Assembly: GCA_900768755.1 (NCBI GenBank)
Contig: CAAGDV010000022.1
Span: forward strand, 1 to 34,225
DNA from: Lachnospiraceae bacterium
GTDB lineage: Bacteria > Bacillota > Clostridia > Lachnospirales > Lachnospiraceae
DNA length: 34,225 bases
Reading direction: 5' to 3'
Shown here: piece by piece, positions 1-6,594 of the stretch
Layout: each line of letters opens with the position of its first letter
Numbering within the stretch: position 1 is the first letter of the stretch
Translations under genes and position numbers: made by a program
Notes under the pieces: generated by a model
The model's database searches: none
Seen by the model: the letters and a program-made list of their open reading frames with translations, nothing else
What the model was told of the DNA's origin: nothing

Positions 1-3
1 AGC

Positions 4-10
4 TTTTTTT
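4..10. other. T-tract at window edge, possible tail of an upstream terminator
   Basis: A run of seven T follows 'agc' at the very start of the window. It could be the U-tract of an intrinsic terminator of a gene lying outside the window, but the stem is not visible, so this is only a suggestion. Positions 11-109 hold no gene I can support. Confidence 0.2.
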
Positions 11-109
11 AATTATCCCGGCTGTGGCGGGCGGAGGGGTAATAATTAAAAATGAAAAGTTTTCTTCGGACATTCGCATTCCGCCCCAAAATATAACGGT
101 AGAAGAGTT

Positions 110-138
110 TTGACATACCCGTATTAGATTTATGATAC
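110..138 (+). promoter_or_regulatory. Upstream candidate promoter of the NAD operon (P1)
   Basis: TTGACA at 110-115 is followed 17 bp later by TGATAC (133-138), or 15 bp later by TATGAT (131-136). The -35 is perfect and the -10 is mediocre. It lies 45 bp upstream of a second, better promoter, so the operon may have tandem promoters. Read from the sequence only. Confidence 0.4.
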
Positions 139-154
139 AGAAATAAAATAGTGC

Positions 155-183
155 TTGACATTTTTCTGCTGCGGTGGTATTTT
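155..183 (+). promoter_or_regulatory. Main candidate sigma-A promoter of the NAD salvage operon (P2)
   Basis: TTGACA at 155-160, a 17-bp spacer and TATTTT at 178-183. Transcription would start near 190, immediately before the palindrome at 195-215 and about 40 nt upstream of the TTG start codon at 233. Confidence 0.7.
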
Positions 184-194
184 CTATTCATAGG

Positions 195-215
195 GTTGTA
201 GTAATTAACTACAAC
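195..215. promoter_or_regulatory. Perfect palindrome, likely operator of the NrtR-like regulator
   Basis: GTTGTAGT, five spacer bases (AATTA) and ACTACAAC form a perfect 8-5-8 inverted repeat. It lies between the predicted transcription start and the ribosome binding site (GGAGG, 221-225) of the first gene, a Nudix/winged-helix regulator of the NrtR type. NrtR repressors are known to bind palindromes in promoters of NAD genes and to be released by ADP-ribose. The position is right for blocking transcription. Binding by this protein is inferred. Confidence 0.6.
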
Positions 216-232
216 ATATAGGAGGATTCGAA

Positions 233-1078
233 TTGAGCGAGGCAATAAGAGATGCTAACGGACTTACGGAAGAGGAATTTCTTAAGCAGTACAGGCCCGG
301 TGATTATGAGCGGCCTTCTGTGACGGTGGATATGCTGCTTTTTGGGATGGATTACGATTATTCCGCCCTCAAGGTTCTTTTAATCAGGCGCAGGAATCAC
401 CCGTCCATTAACAGGTGGGCTTTTCCGGGCGGTTTTGTGGAGATTGATGAATCCGCGTATATGGCGGCCACGAGGGAACTTCGCGAGGAGACCGGACTTA
501 CGGACATATACATGGAGCAATTGTATACTTTTACCGCGCCGGACAGGGACCCCAGAATGAGGGTTATTGATATTGCATATCTGGCACTTCTGCCGACCTG
601 CCCGGTGAAGGCGGCGGACGATGCTCAGGATGCAGCGTGGTTTTCGGTCAGCATTAAGAATGACAGACTTTTTGTTGACAACGAAGAGAAAAATGTCCAC
701 ATGGAGTACGAATTGACCAGAAAGGCATTTAAAAACGGTGTTATCGAGATTGTCAATTACGACACGCCAAAGCCTGTGACAAATGAGCGGCTGGCTTTTG
801 ACCATGCGCAGATTCTGGTGGAGAGTATTTTGAGGCTTCGCAACAAAGTCTGGTACACCGACATCGCGTTCAATCTCATGCCGGAGGAGTTCACGATGAC
901 CGATTTGATGCGGGTGTATGAGCTCATCCTTGATAAGGAGATATACAGAAAGAATTTCCGCGATAAGATGAAGTTCAAAACAGAGCCGACGGGCAACACG
1001 GGGTATTCAAGGTCCACCAACGGCCTGACACCGTCGGAACTGTACCGGTACAGCCCGAAAAAGGAGGAGGAATTGTGA
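233..1078 (+). CDS. nrtR: NrtR-type regulator of NAD metabolism (Nudix domain plus winged helix)
   Basis: The 281-residue protein has an N-terminal Nudix domain (about 28-160) and a C-terminal winged helix (about 185-250, beginning LAFDHAQILVESILRLR). That is the layout of NrtR, an ADP-ribose-sensing repressor of NAD biosynthesis genes. The HP...RWAFPGGF approach to the Nudix box is typical of the family. The Nudix box (67-89) is intact: G67, E73, R81, E82, E85, E86 and G88 all fit the consensus, whereas many dedicated NrtR repressors have lost these residues, so this protein may also hydrolyse a substrate such as ADP-ribose. The start is TTG at 233 after GGAGG at 221-225. The stop overlaps the pncA start by one base (TGATG), suggesting translational coupling. 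Its place at the head of a complete NAD salvage operon with a palindrome in the leader supports autoregulation. A pure Nudix hydrolase is the alternative. Confidence 0.85.
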   Translation: MSEAIRDANGLTEEEFLKQYRPGDYERPSVTVDMLLFGMDYDYSALKVLLIRRRNHPSINRWAFPGGFVEIDESAYMAATRELREETGLTDIYMEQLYTFTAPDRDPRMRVIDIAYLALLPTCPVKAADDAQDAAWFSVSIKNDRLFVDNEEKNVHMEYELTRKAFKNGVIEIVNYDTPKPVTNERLAFDHAQILVESILRLRNKVWYTDIAFNLMPEEFTMTDLMRVYELILDKEIYRKNFRDKMKFKTEPTGNTGYSRSTNGLTPSELYRYSPKKEEEL

Positions 1079-1602
1079 TGAGAGTTTTAGTTGTTGTAGA
1101 TATGCAGAATGATTTTATCACAGGAGCGCTCGGCAACAGGGAATGCGAGGAGGCGGTGCCTTTTGTCGTGAAAGCCATCGAAGGAGATTACGACAAAATA
1201 TTTGTAACGCAGGATACGCATCATGAGGATTATCTTGACACGGCTGAAGGAAAAAAACTTCCGGTGGTGCACTGCGTTGAGAACACCGAAGGGTGGGAAC
1301 TTGATTTTGAGATTTCTGAGGCGCTTAAGGGTCGTGATGCGGTATATGTTCATAAACCTTCTTTTGGAAGCGTAGCGCTCGGAGAGCATATCCATGAGCT
1401 TTCTTTGGAGAATGAGGCGCTCACAGTTGATTTTTGCGGGGTATGTACGGGAATATGTGTTTTGAGCAATGCAATTATTGCAAAGGCACAGGCACCCGAA
1501 GCCTGTGTGCGGGTGATTGAAAACGCCTGTGCATGTGTGACGCCGGATTCGCATCGCACGGCGATTGAGGCGATGAAGCTGTGTCAGATTGAGATTATTT
1601 AA
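1078..1602 (+). CDS. pncA: Nicotinamidase (isochorismatase-family cysteine hydrolase)
   Basis: It probably deamidates nicotinamide to nicotinate, the first step of the Preiss-Handler route. The 174-residue protein shows the isochorismatase-family triad: D8 in VVVDMQNDF, K93 in VHKPSFGS and C127 in the GVCTGICV segment. D46 and H48 (TQDTHH) with H65 are the likely metal ligands. I prefer ATG at 1078 over the in-frame GTG at 1075, because it follows AGGAGG at 1062-1067 with good spacing and overlaps the upstream stop by one base. It lies directly between the NrtR-like regulator and pncB, and that context is why nicotinamidase is preferred over isochorismatase or another amidase of the fold. The protein is a little shorter than the E. 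coli enzyme but similar to other compact clostridial forms. Confidence 0.88.
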   Translation: MRVLVVVDMQNDFITGALGNRECEEAVPFVVKAIEGDYDKIFVTQDTHHEDYLDTAEGKKLPVVHCVENTEGWELDFEISEALKGRDAVYVHKPSFGSVALGEHIHELSLENEALTVDFCGVCTGICVLSNAIIAKAQAPEACVRVIENACACVTPDSHRTAIEAMKLCQIEII

Positions 1603-1614
1603 GGAGAGCGGAAT

Positions 1615-2820
1615 ATGAGATTTGAGCCAATTATTACGAGCCTGTTGGAGACGGACCTTTACAAATTCAGTATGGGTCAGGCGATTTATCATCAATTCTC
1701 CGATTACAAGACAACATGGAGCTTCAAGTGCCGTAACAGAAACGTTGTTTTTACAGAAGAGATGGTTGATGAGATAAGAGAGCAGATAATTGCATACTGC
1801 AATCTGAGATTTACCGAGGATGAACTGGAGTATCTTAACGGAATAAAATGGTTTAAGGGCTCCTATGTTGACTTTTTAAGGCTTTGGAAGCCCCGATTCG
1901 GGGATTTTACCATAACAAGGGATGCGGAATGCGGTCTTGAGATTGAAACCGCCGGAACGTGGCTTAACACGTCCATGTACGAGATACCGACGCTTGCCAT
2001 TGTGAACGAGGTGTATTTTAGGATGGCGTACGATTATGACGAGCTTCTGGCGCAGTTTAAGGAAAAGCTTGACCGCAAGGCAGCGATGCTTAGCGGCGGG
2101 AAGTATTATCTCGGTACCTACAGCGAGTTCGGGCTCAGAAGGCGGCTGTCGGCACAAGCGCAGGATTATGCGGTTAAGACTTTGTCAGAGGTTAAGTCCG
2201 ATACGGTTTTTGTCGGCACATCCAATGTATATCTTGCAAAAAAATATTCGCTCAATCCGGTGGGAACCATGGCGCACGAATGGATAATGTGCACCGGGCA
2301 GGGCAATCATAAACATAATCCGGCATATTCCAACTGGTATGCGCTTGATGCGTGGGTGAGAGAGTACGGTGTGCTCAACGGAACGGCGCTCACGGACACG
2401 ATAACCACGGACTGCTTTTTGCGGGATTTCCAGCTCACATACGCGACACTTTTCAGCGGCGTGCGGCATGACAGCGGGGACCCGATTGAGTGGGGCGAGA
2501 AGATGATAGCACATTACAAAGAACTTGGGATTGACCCGGCAACGAAGACGCTTTTGTTCAGCGACAGCCTTGATTTTGAGAAGGCGCACAAAATAATGCA
2601 GCATTTTAAGGGCAGGGCAAAGATTGCTTTTGGAATAGGGACATATATATCCAATGACACAGATGCAGAGCCTCTTAACATTGTTATGAAGGTGACAAGA
2701 TGCAACGGTCAGGATGTCGCCAAAATCTCCGATGTCAACGGCAAGGGTATGTGCAAAAATCCGGAGTATGTTGATTATCTGAGACGTTCGATTGACTGGA
2801 GGATGCAGTATGACAAATAG
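1615..2820 (+). CDS. pncB: Nicotinate phosphoribosyltransferase
   Basis: It converts nicotinate and PRPP to nicotinate mononucleotide with ATP coupling. The 401-residue length fits the bacterial enzyme. The N-terminus (SLLETDLYKFSMGQAIYH) is the characteristic opening of the family. GTMAHEW near residue 220 carries the histidine region expected to be phosphorylated, and SGVRHDSGDP near residue 285 is the phosphoribosyl-binding signature. AAGGAGAG precedes ATG 1615. The gene starts 12 bp after pncA, and its 3' end overlaps the next gene by 11 bp, so the operon is tightly packed. No frameshift or missing motif was seen. Confidence 0.95.
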   Translation: MRFEPIITSLLETDLYKFSMGQAIYHQFSDYKTTWSFKCRNRNVVFTEEMVDEIREQIIAYCNLRFTEDELEYLNGIKWFKGSYVDFLRLWKPRFGDFTITRDAECGLEIETAGTWLNTSMYEIPTLAIVNEVYFRMAYDYDELLAQFKEKLDRKAAMLSGGKYYLGTYSEFGLRRRLSAQAQDYAVKTLSEVKSDTVFVGTSNVYLAKKYSLNPVGTMAHEWIMCTGQGNHKHNPAYSNWYALDAWVREYGVLNGTALTDTITTDCFLRDFQLTYATLFSGVRHDSGDPIEWGEKMIAHYKELGIDPATKTLLFSDSLDFEKAHKIMQHFKGRAKIAFGIGTYISNDTDAEPLNIVMKVTRCNGQDVAKISDVNGKGMCKNPEYVDYLRRSIDWRMQYDK

Positions 2821-3445
2821 CGGACGTACGGCGTGCCTGATTTTCGGCACTTTCAACCCGCTCACAATTGCGCATGTCAATATGTCGGCAATTGCAAAAA
2901 GAACCCTGCCGTATGCCGATGTAATCTATATTCCGGCAAAAAACAGATTTCTTCGGAGCTGGAAAGGGTTGGATGAACCGGCAATTCTTGATGACAAAAT
3001 AAGACTCGGGCTTATCAGGGAGGCTTTTTGCGGGACGGACTATGTGAGCGTGTCATCCGCAGAGATTGACGGGCTGACCGATGGCCGAACCTACAATACA
3101 ATCCGGTATTTCAGGGACGAAAAAGGGTATGATGACATATACCTGTGTTTTGGAACGGACAAGGTGGCAGAGCTTCATACGTGGTATCGCGGACCCGAAA
3201 TAATAAAGGAGAACCGTTTCCTCATTCTGACGAGAGGACAGGGACTTTCGGAGGCGATGACAGAGGAGACGGCAACGTATCGGGACAATTTTATTGAAGT
3301 CCCTTGCGATATGCCGTCAGTATCGGCGACAATGGTCAGGGAGGCGTGCCAAAAGGGTGAATTGGACAGGGTAAAGGATTTTCTCCCCGACAATGTCTAC
3401 TATTATCTTAAGCAGAATAATACGTATGCGAAAAATTCAAGATGA
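2810..3445 (+). CDS. nadD: Nicotinate-nucleotide adenylyltransferase (NadD-like)
   Basis: It probably adenylylates nicotinate mononucleotide to nicotinate adenine dinucleotide. The 211-residue protein begins with the nucleotidyltransferase fold signature IFGTFNPLTIAH (residues 11-22); the usual HxGH appears as TxxH (T19, H22), a variant the superfamily tolerates. A C-terminal SATMVR matches the (S/T)xxxxR-type motif that binds ATP phosphates. I chose ATG at 2810 rather than the longer in-frame start at 2792, because the conserved fold begins right after it and GGAGG (2798-2802) is well placed. The start overlaps the end of pncB by 11 bp. In many Firmicutes nadD sits in the obg-yqeK region, so this operon copy may be a second or NMN-type adenylyltransferase. 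Context supports the NAD role. Confidence 0.82.
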   Translation: MTNSGRTACLIFGTFNPLTIAHVNMSAIAKRTLPYADVIYIPAKNRFLRSWKGLDEPAILDDKIRLGLIREAFCGTDYVSVSSAEIDGLTDGRTYNTIRYFRDEKGYDDIYLCFGTDKVAELHTWYRGPEIIKENRFLILTRGQGLSEAMTEETATYRDNFIEVPCDMPSVSATMVREACQKGELDRVKDFLPDNVYYYLKQNNTYAKNSR

Positions 3446-3467
3446 TTGCCCATTGTTTTAAAATTGT

Positions 3468-3650
3468 ATGCAAAAAATTATAATTGTATGTTCTTTTGTA
3501 GCCTGTGGTTTTGGGGTTGATGCTTGTTCAAAATATGTGAAAAGTGAAGATGGAAATACATTGCCGGTGGTTCAGGCAAAAATAATCGGCGGGGAAGCAA
3601 TATTATCAGGGGCAGCGCAGACATATGAAGAATGTCAAAAATTTGTTTAA
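3468..3650 (+). CDS. Small hypothetical ORF between nadD and nadE
   Basis: A 60-residue ORF fills most of the 230-bp gap between nadD and nadE. It has a short hydrophobic start (MQKIIIVCSFVACGFG) followed by a polar segment and contains three or four cysteines. I do not recognise it. No good ribosome binding site precedes the ATG, and a consensus-like TATAAT lies inside the ORF start (3479-3484), so the stretch could instead be a leader with an internal promoter for nadE. Codon use is not obviously non-coding. It could be a small gene, a decayed remnant or chance. Confidence 0.3.
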   Translation: MQKIIIVCSFVACGFGVDACSKYVKSEDGNTLPVVQAKIIGGEAILSGAAQTYEECQKFV

Positions 3651-3675
3651 AAGATTTATCAGGAGGTAAAAAAGT

Positions 3676-4413
3676 ATGAAAGACATCAATATTTCCAAGG
3701 TGACACAGGATTGTATTCAGTGGATACGTGACTGGTTTTCGCAGAACGGAGACGGCTGCAATGCCGTTGTGGGGATATCCGGCGGAAAGGATTCGTCGGT
3801 CGTTGCGGCGCTTTGTGTTGCGGCACTCGGAAAAGACAGGGTTATCGGGGTTCTGATGCCGTGCGGTATTCAGCATGATATCGACATGGCGCAAAAGCTT
3901 GTCAGTTTTCTTGGAATCAAATCGTATACAGTCAACATTAAAAGTGCAGTGGATGCGTTGAGCAACGAGGTCAAAGCGCAGGTTGGTGAGCTGTCGGAGC
4001 AGGCGCGAATCAATCTTTCGCCGAGAATCCGTATGAGTACACTTTACGCCGTCGCGCAGTGCGAGAACGGAAGAGTAGCAAATACCTGCAACAAATCAGA
4101 GGACTGGGTCGGATATGCGACAAGATACGGCGACGCTGCCGGTGATTTCAGCCCGCTTGCCAATCTTTTGGTAAGGGAGGTAAAGGCAATCGGAAGAGAG
4201 CTTGGGCTTCCCGGGGAACTTACTGAAAAGGTGCCTATTGACGGTTTGTGTGGCAAAACCGATGAAGAAAACCTCGGTTTTACCTATGAGACTCTTGACA
4301 ACTATATTGACGGGGATGTGATTCCTCCCGCGGAGATAAAAGAGAAGATAGACAGACTTCATAAGCTCAATCTTTTTAAGACAAGATACATGGATACATT
4401 TGAACCGCAATAA
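3676..4413 (+). CDS. nadE: NAD synthase, ammonia-dependent
   Basis: It amidates nicotinate adenine dinucleotide to NAD using ATP and ammonia, the last step of salvage. The 245-residue length matches the short NH3-dependent form without a glutaminase domain. The PP-loop SGGKDSS is at residues 35-41. The CNKSEDWVGYATRYGDAAGDFSP-type block near residues 138-160 (only part quoted) and the IDGLCGKTDEENLGFTYE segment are conserved in NadE. AGGAGG at 3661-3666 gives a clear start at 3676. It is the last gene of the NAD cluster and is followed by a stem-loop shared with the convergent operon. With pncA, pncB and nadD it completes nicotinamide to NAD. Confidence 0.95.
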   Translation: MKDINISKVTQDCIQWIRDWFSQNGDGCNAVVGISGGKDSSVVAALCVAALGKDRVIGVLMPCGIQHDIDMAQKLVSFLGIKSYTVNIKSAVDALSNEVKAQVGELSEQARINLSPRIRMSTLYAVAQCENGRVANTCNKSEDWVGYATRYGDAAGDFSPLANLLVREVKAIGRELGLPGELTEKVPIDGLCGKTDEENLGFTYETLDNYIDGDVIPPAEIKEKIDRLHKLNLFKTRYMDTFEPQ

Positions 4414-4417
4414 AAAG

Positions 4418-4453
4418 TAACACCGGTGCTGCGCTATCACAGTACCGGTGTTA
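4418..4453. terminator. Stem-loop between convergent nadE and radical SAM operons
   Basis: TAACACCGGT (4418-4427) and ACCGGTGTTA (4444-4453) form a perfect 10-bp stem, extendable by four more pairs with one G-U. On the minus strand it is followed by a T-run (from the A-run at 4412-4416), so it is a good intrinsic terminator for the minus-strand operon. In the plus direction there is no strong T-tract. Confidence 0.75.
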
Positions 4454-4457
4454 TCAA

Positions 4458-5060
4458 TTAGTCTTCCCAGGGTCTTATTCTGTATTGCACGCCAAGGCGT
4501 TTACAGATATCTGCACATTCGGCTTCTTCCTTTGGGGTGATGGTTGTTGCAACAGTGGTCATCACGACATTAGGGACATGCTTTGAAGCGCATTTTGCGA
4601 AATCAAGCATCGCATCGAAGGACTCTATTCCGAATTTGCTTCTTGTGAGTTCATAATATCTTTCCCTGTTAGGCGTGTTAAGACTTATTGAAACCGTATC
4701 GATAAGGCCGTTCATGAGCGGTGTGATATCATATCCGTTCACAAGATTGCCCAGACCGTTGGTATTGATACGGATGTGCTTATTAAATTTAGATTTAATA
4801 AATTTTGCGACCTCAATCAGGCAATCAAATGCCTCGGTCGGCTCGCCGAATCCGCAAAAGACAATCTCATCATAGTCATCAACATTGAAATTGTCAAATT
4901 CGGCAACAACCTCATTATACGAGGGCTCGTGTTCAAGCCACAAAACGCCCGAATCCTCCATGTGGTCTCTTGTCTGTCTGAGACAGAAGGTGCAGGCACA
5001 GGGGCATTTGTTGGTGAGGTTAACATAGAGATTATTGTGTACTTTGTAAAGTATTGTCAT
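4458..5060 (-). CDS. Radical SAM protein, TatD-associated type
   Basis: This 200-residue protein carries a radical SAM cluster motif C19-x3-C23-x2-C26 (NLTNKCPCACTFC), an FCGFGEPTEAFD glycine motif near residues 68-80 and an RINTNGLGN strand. The sequence resembles the small family annotated as TatD-linked radical SAM proteins (TIGR04038 as I recall it), whose substrate is unknown. It is much shorter than most radical SAM enzymes, so it is probably just the core barrel. No tatD gene is nearby. It is the last gene of a minus-strand operon, 14 bp downstream of the pyridoxal kinase gene, with an AGAAAGGA-type ribosome binding site. A link to vitamin B6 is suggested only by position. Confidence 0.8.
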   Translation of the reverse strand: MTILYKVHNNLYVNLTNKCPCACTFCLRQTRDHMEDSGVLWLEHEPSYNEVVAEFDNFNVDDYDEIVFCGFGEPTEAFDCLIEVAKFIKSKFNKHIRINTNGLGNLVNGYDITPLMNGLIDTVSISLNTPNRERYYELTRSKFGIESFDAMLDFAKCASKHVPNVVMTTVATTITPKEEAECADICKRLGVQYRIRPWED

Positions 5061-5074
5061 AACGCTTGTCCTTT

Positions 5075-5914
5075 CTAATTCAGGGTATGGAGTATCTCTT
5101 CAAAACATACGCCGTCAGTCGGCGGGATATCAAATTCTTCTGTCACTCTTATGCATTCTTTGACGAAAGCGGATGCTTTTTTGACGGATTCCGTAAAATC
5201 ATATCCGCGCACCTCACAGGCTGCGATTATTGATGAGAATACATCACCTGTGCCGGAACGCTCGTGTCCGACCTTTAACTCGTCAAAGACAACCGGCTCT
5301 TTTCCTTTTTCATAAATGATGTTTCGCACATAATCTTTTGCACCGATTCCGGTTATCACTATTTTGTCCGCGCCGCATTCGGAAAGCCTGTGCGCCATGG
5401 TAAAATAGTCGTCAACGCCAAAATCCTCCGGTGTATACGGCGTATCAGTGAGAATACATGCCTCTGTGAGATTGGGAGTCAGAACATCGGAAAGCATTAT
5501 TAACTCCTTCATACGGTTGCACATATCCGTAGTGTATGTCGGATAGGGCCTTCCGTTGTCGCCCATAACGGGGTCAATAATTATTCGGGTATTGTCGTCT
5601 TTAAAATCTTTAATGAAATCCTTTACAATGGAAATCTGCTCAGCTGAGCCCAGAAAACCTGTTAAAATCCCATTAAATCGTAATTTAAGTTTCTTCCAAT
5701 TATTGATGTACTCCGGCATTTTGGGAGTGTAATCCTCAAAAAAGTATTCCTTAAATCCGGTGTGGTTGGAAAATATTGACGTCGGAACGGGACAGCACTG
5801 GATCTGCATCTGCGAAATAATCGGAAGGGCAACCGCCAGGGAGCATCTTCCGAATCCGGAAAAATCATTGATTACCGCTATTTTGTTCTGTCTGTTGTGA
5901 TCGGTTGTATTCAT
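5075..5914 (-). CDS. pdxK: Pyridoxal/pyridoxamine kinase
   Basis: It probably phosphorylates pyridoxal, pyridoxine or pyridoxamine with ATP to salvage vitamin B6. The 279-residue protein belongs to the ribokinase-like fold. The N-terminal DFSGFGRCSLAVALPI (17-32), TGFLGS (85-90), DPVMGDNGRPYP (114-125) and TPNLTEA (146-152) are hallmark segments of the PdxK/PdxY family. G221-T-G-D224 provides the anion hole and catalytic base. The gene lies 5 bp downstream of the ECF substrate-binding subunit, and that pairing supports import and trapping of the same vitamin. PdxK versus PdxY cannot be separated by eye. Confidence 0.9.
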   Translation of the reverse strand: MNTTDHNRQNKIAVINDFSGFGRCSLAVALPIISQMQIQCCPVPTSIFSNHTGFKEYFFEDYTPKMPEYINNWKKLKLRFNGILTGFLGSAEQISIVKDFIKDFKDDNTRIIIDPVMGDNGRPYPTYTTDMCNRMKELIMLSDVLTPNLTEACILTDTPYTPEDFGVDDYFTMAHRLSECGADKIVITGIGAKDYVRNIIYEKGKEPVVFDELKVGHERSGTGDVFSSIIAACEVRGYDFTESVKKASAFVKECIRVTEEFDIPPTDGVCFEEILHTLN

Positions 5915-5919
5915 AATAA

Positions 5920-6426
5920 TCAGTTATCCCTCTTTACGAGCGCAACAAGGTGCGTTCTGTCAATAACAATGTACATGACGATAAACAAAAACAGGTTTGC
6001 TGCATATTCAAGCGAAAGCCCCACAAACTGTGACAATCCTGCGGCAACGCTGCCGTACAGAATCATTCCCGATACAGTATATCCGAACAATGGTATCAGC
6101 ATGCTTACCGCACCCGCAATAACTGCGAGAATAATTTTTGATTTCGGAAAACGTATTGACATGAGAAGCTTGAACACAAAAGGCATAAGCATCTTTATAA
6201 TAAGTGTAGGAATTGTCCACTCGGGATAAGATGTCAAATCCGCAAGTGCCGAGCCGATTCCGCCCATGACAACCGCATACGGCATAGGCAGGAAAAGTGA
6301 AAAAGAGAGTATCATGCAGTTTCCTATGTTAAAATATCCCAGAGGAATTGGAATCTGAATGAATCTTGTAATTATGAAAACCAAAGCTGCAAAAACTGAT
6401 GTAAGGCAAAGATATTTTATCTTCAT
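5920..6426 (-). CDS. ECF transporter S component, probably vitamin B6-specific
   Basis: A 168-residue hydrophobic protein with about six membrane segments (for example LCLTSVFAALVFIITRF, CMILSFSLFLP and NLFLFIVMYIVI). Size and layout match S components of group II energy-coupling factor transporters, which bind one vitamin and share an EcfA/EcfT module encoded elsewhere. I start it at ATG 6426, because AAGGAGGG sits 6-7 nt upstream; a longer reading frame to 6450 would place the ribosome binding site inside the gene. Its tight coupling to the pyridoxal kinase gene points to pyridoxine or a related B6 vitamer. Niacin is an alternative worth keeping, because the convergent operon salvages nicotinamide and has no visible transporter. 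Confidence 0.8.
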   Translation of the reverse strand: MKIKYLCLTSVFAALVFIITRFIQIPIPLGYFNIGNCMILSFSLFLPMPYAVVMGGIGSALADLTSYPEWTIPTLIIKMLMPFVFKLLMSIRFPKSKIILAVIAGAVSMLIPLFGYTVSGMILYGSVAAGLSQFVGLSLEYAANLFLFIVMYIVIDRTHLVALVKRDN

Positions 6427-6455
6427 ACCGAACCCTCCTTTAAAAGACAATTAGC

Positions 6456-6484
6456 ATATTAGCACTTTAAAACACATAAATCAA
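6456..6484 (-). promoter_or_regulatory. Candidate promoter of the vitamin B6/radical SAM operon
   Basis: On the minus strand TTGATT (6484-6479), a 17-bp spacer and TAATAT (6461-6456) precede the ECF gene by about 30 bp. It is back to back with the serC promoter. Confidence 0.6.
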
Positions 6485-6513
6485 GAAATATTGTTTTATA
6501 TCAAAAAATGTCA

Positions 6514-6542
6514 TTGACGGAGATATTATTTTGCCGTAGAAT
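6514..6542 (+). promoter_or_regulatory. Candidate promoter of the serC operon
   Basis: TTGACG (6514-6519), a 17-bp spacer and TAGAAT (6537-6542). Transcription would begin near 6550, downstream of the longest possible serC start at 6508. This supports the internal GTG at 6595 as the true start. Confidence 0.65.
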
Positions 6543-6594
6543 ATACGTTAATAGTTATGAAAAAGCATATTATTTATTGCGGAGGAATAAAGAA

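Noticed and set aside
9..245. 78-residue minus-strand ORF over the NAD operon promoter
   Set aside because: It covers two good plus-strand promoters and the palindrome, has no ribosome binding site and resembles no known protein.
1087..1695. 202-residue minus-strand ORF
   Set aside because: It is antisense to pncA and the start of pncB, whose motifs are intact; composition looks like a reverse-frame shadow.
4458..5060. QueE or pyruvate formate-lyase activase
   Set aside because: The cysteine motif and short core fit the TatD-associated family better, and no queuosine or glycyl-radical genes are nearby.
6508..6594. N-terminal extension of serC to 6508
   Set aside because: The extension overlaps the -35/-10 promoter (6514-6542); SerC homologues begin at the GTG 6595 position, which has GGAGG upstream.
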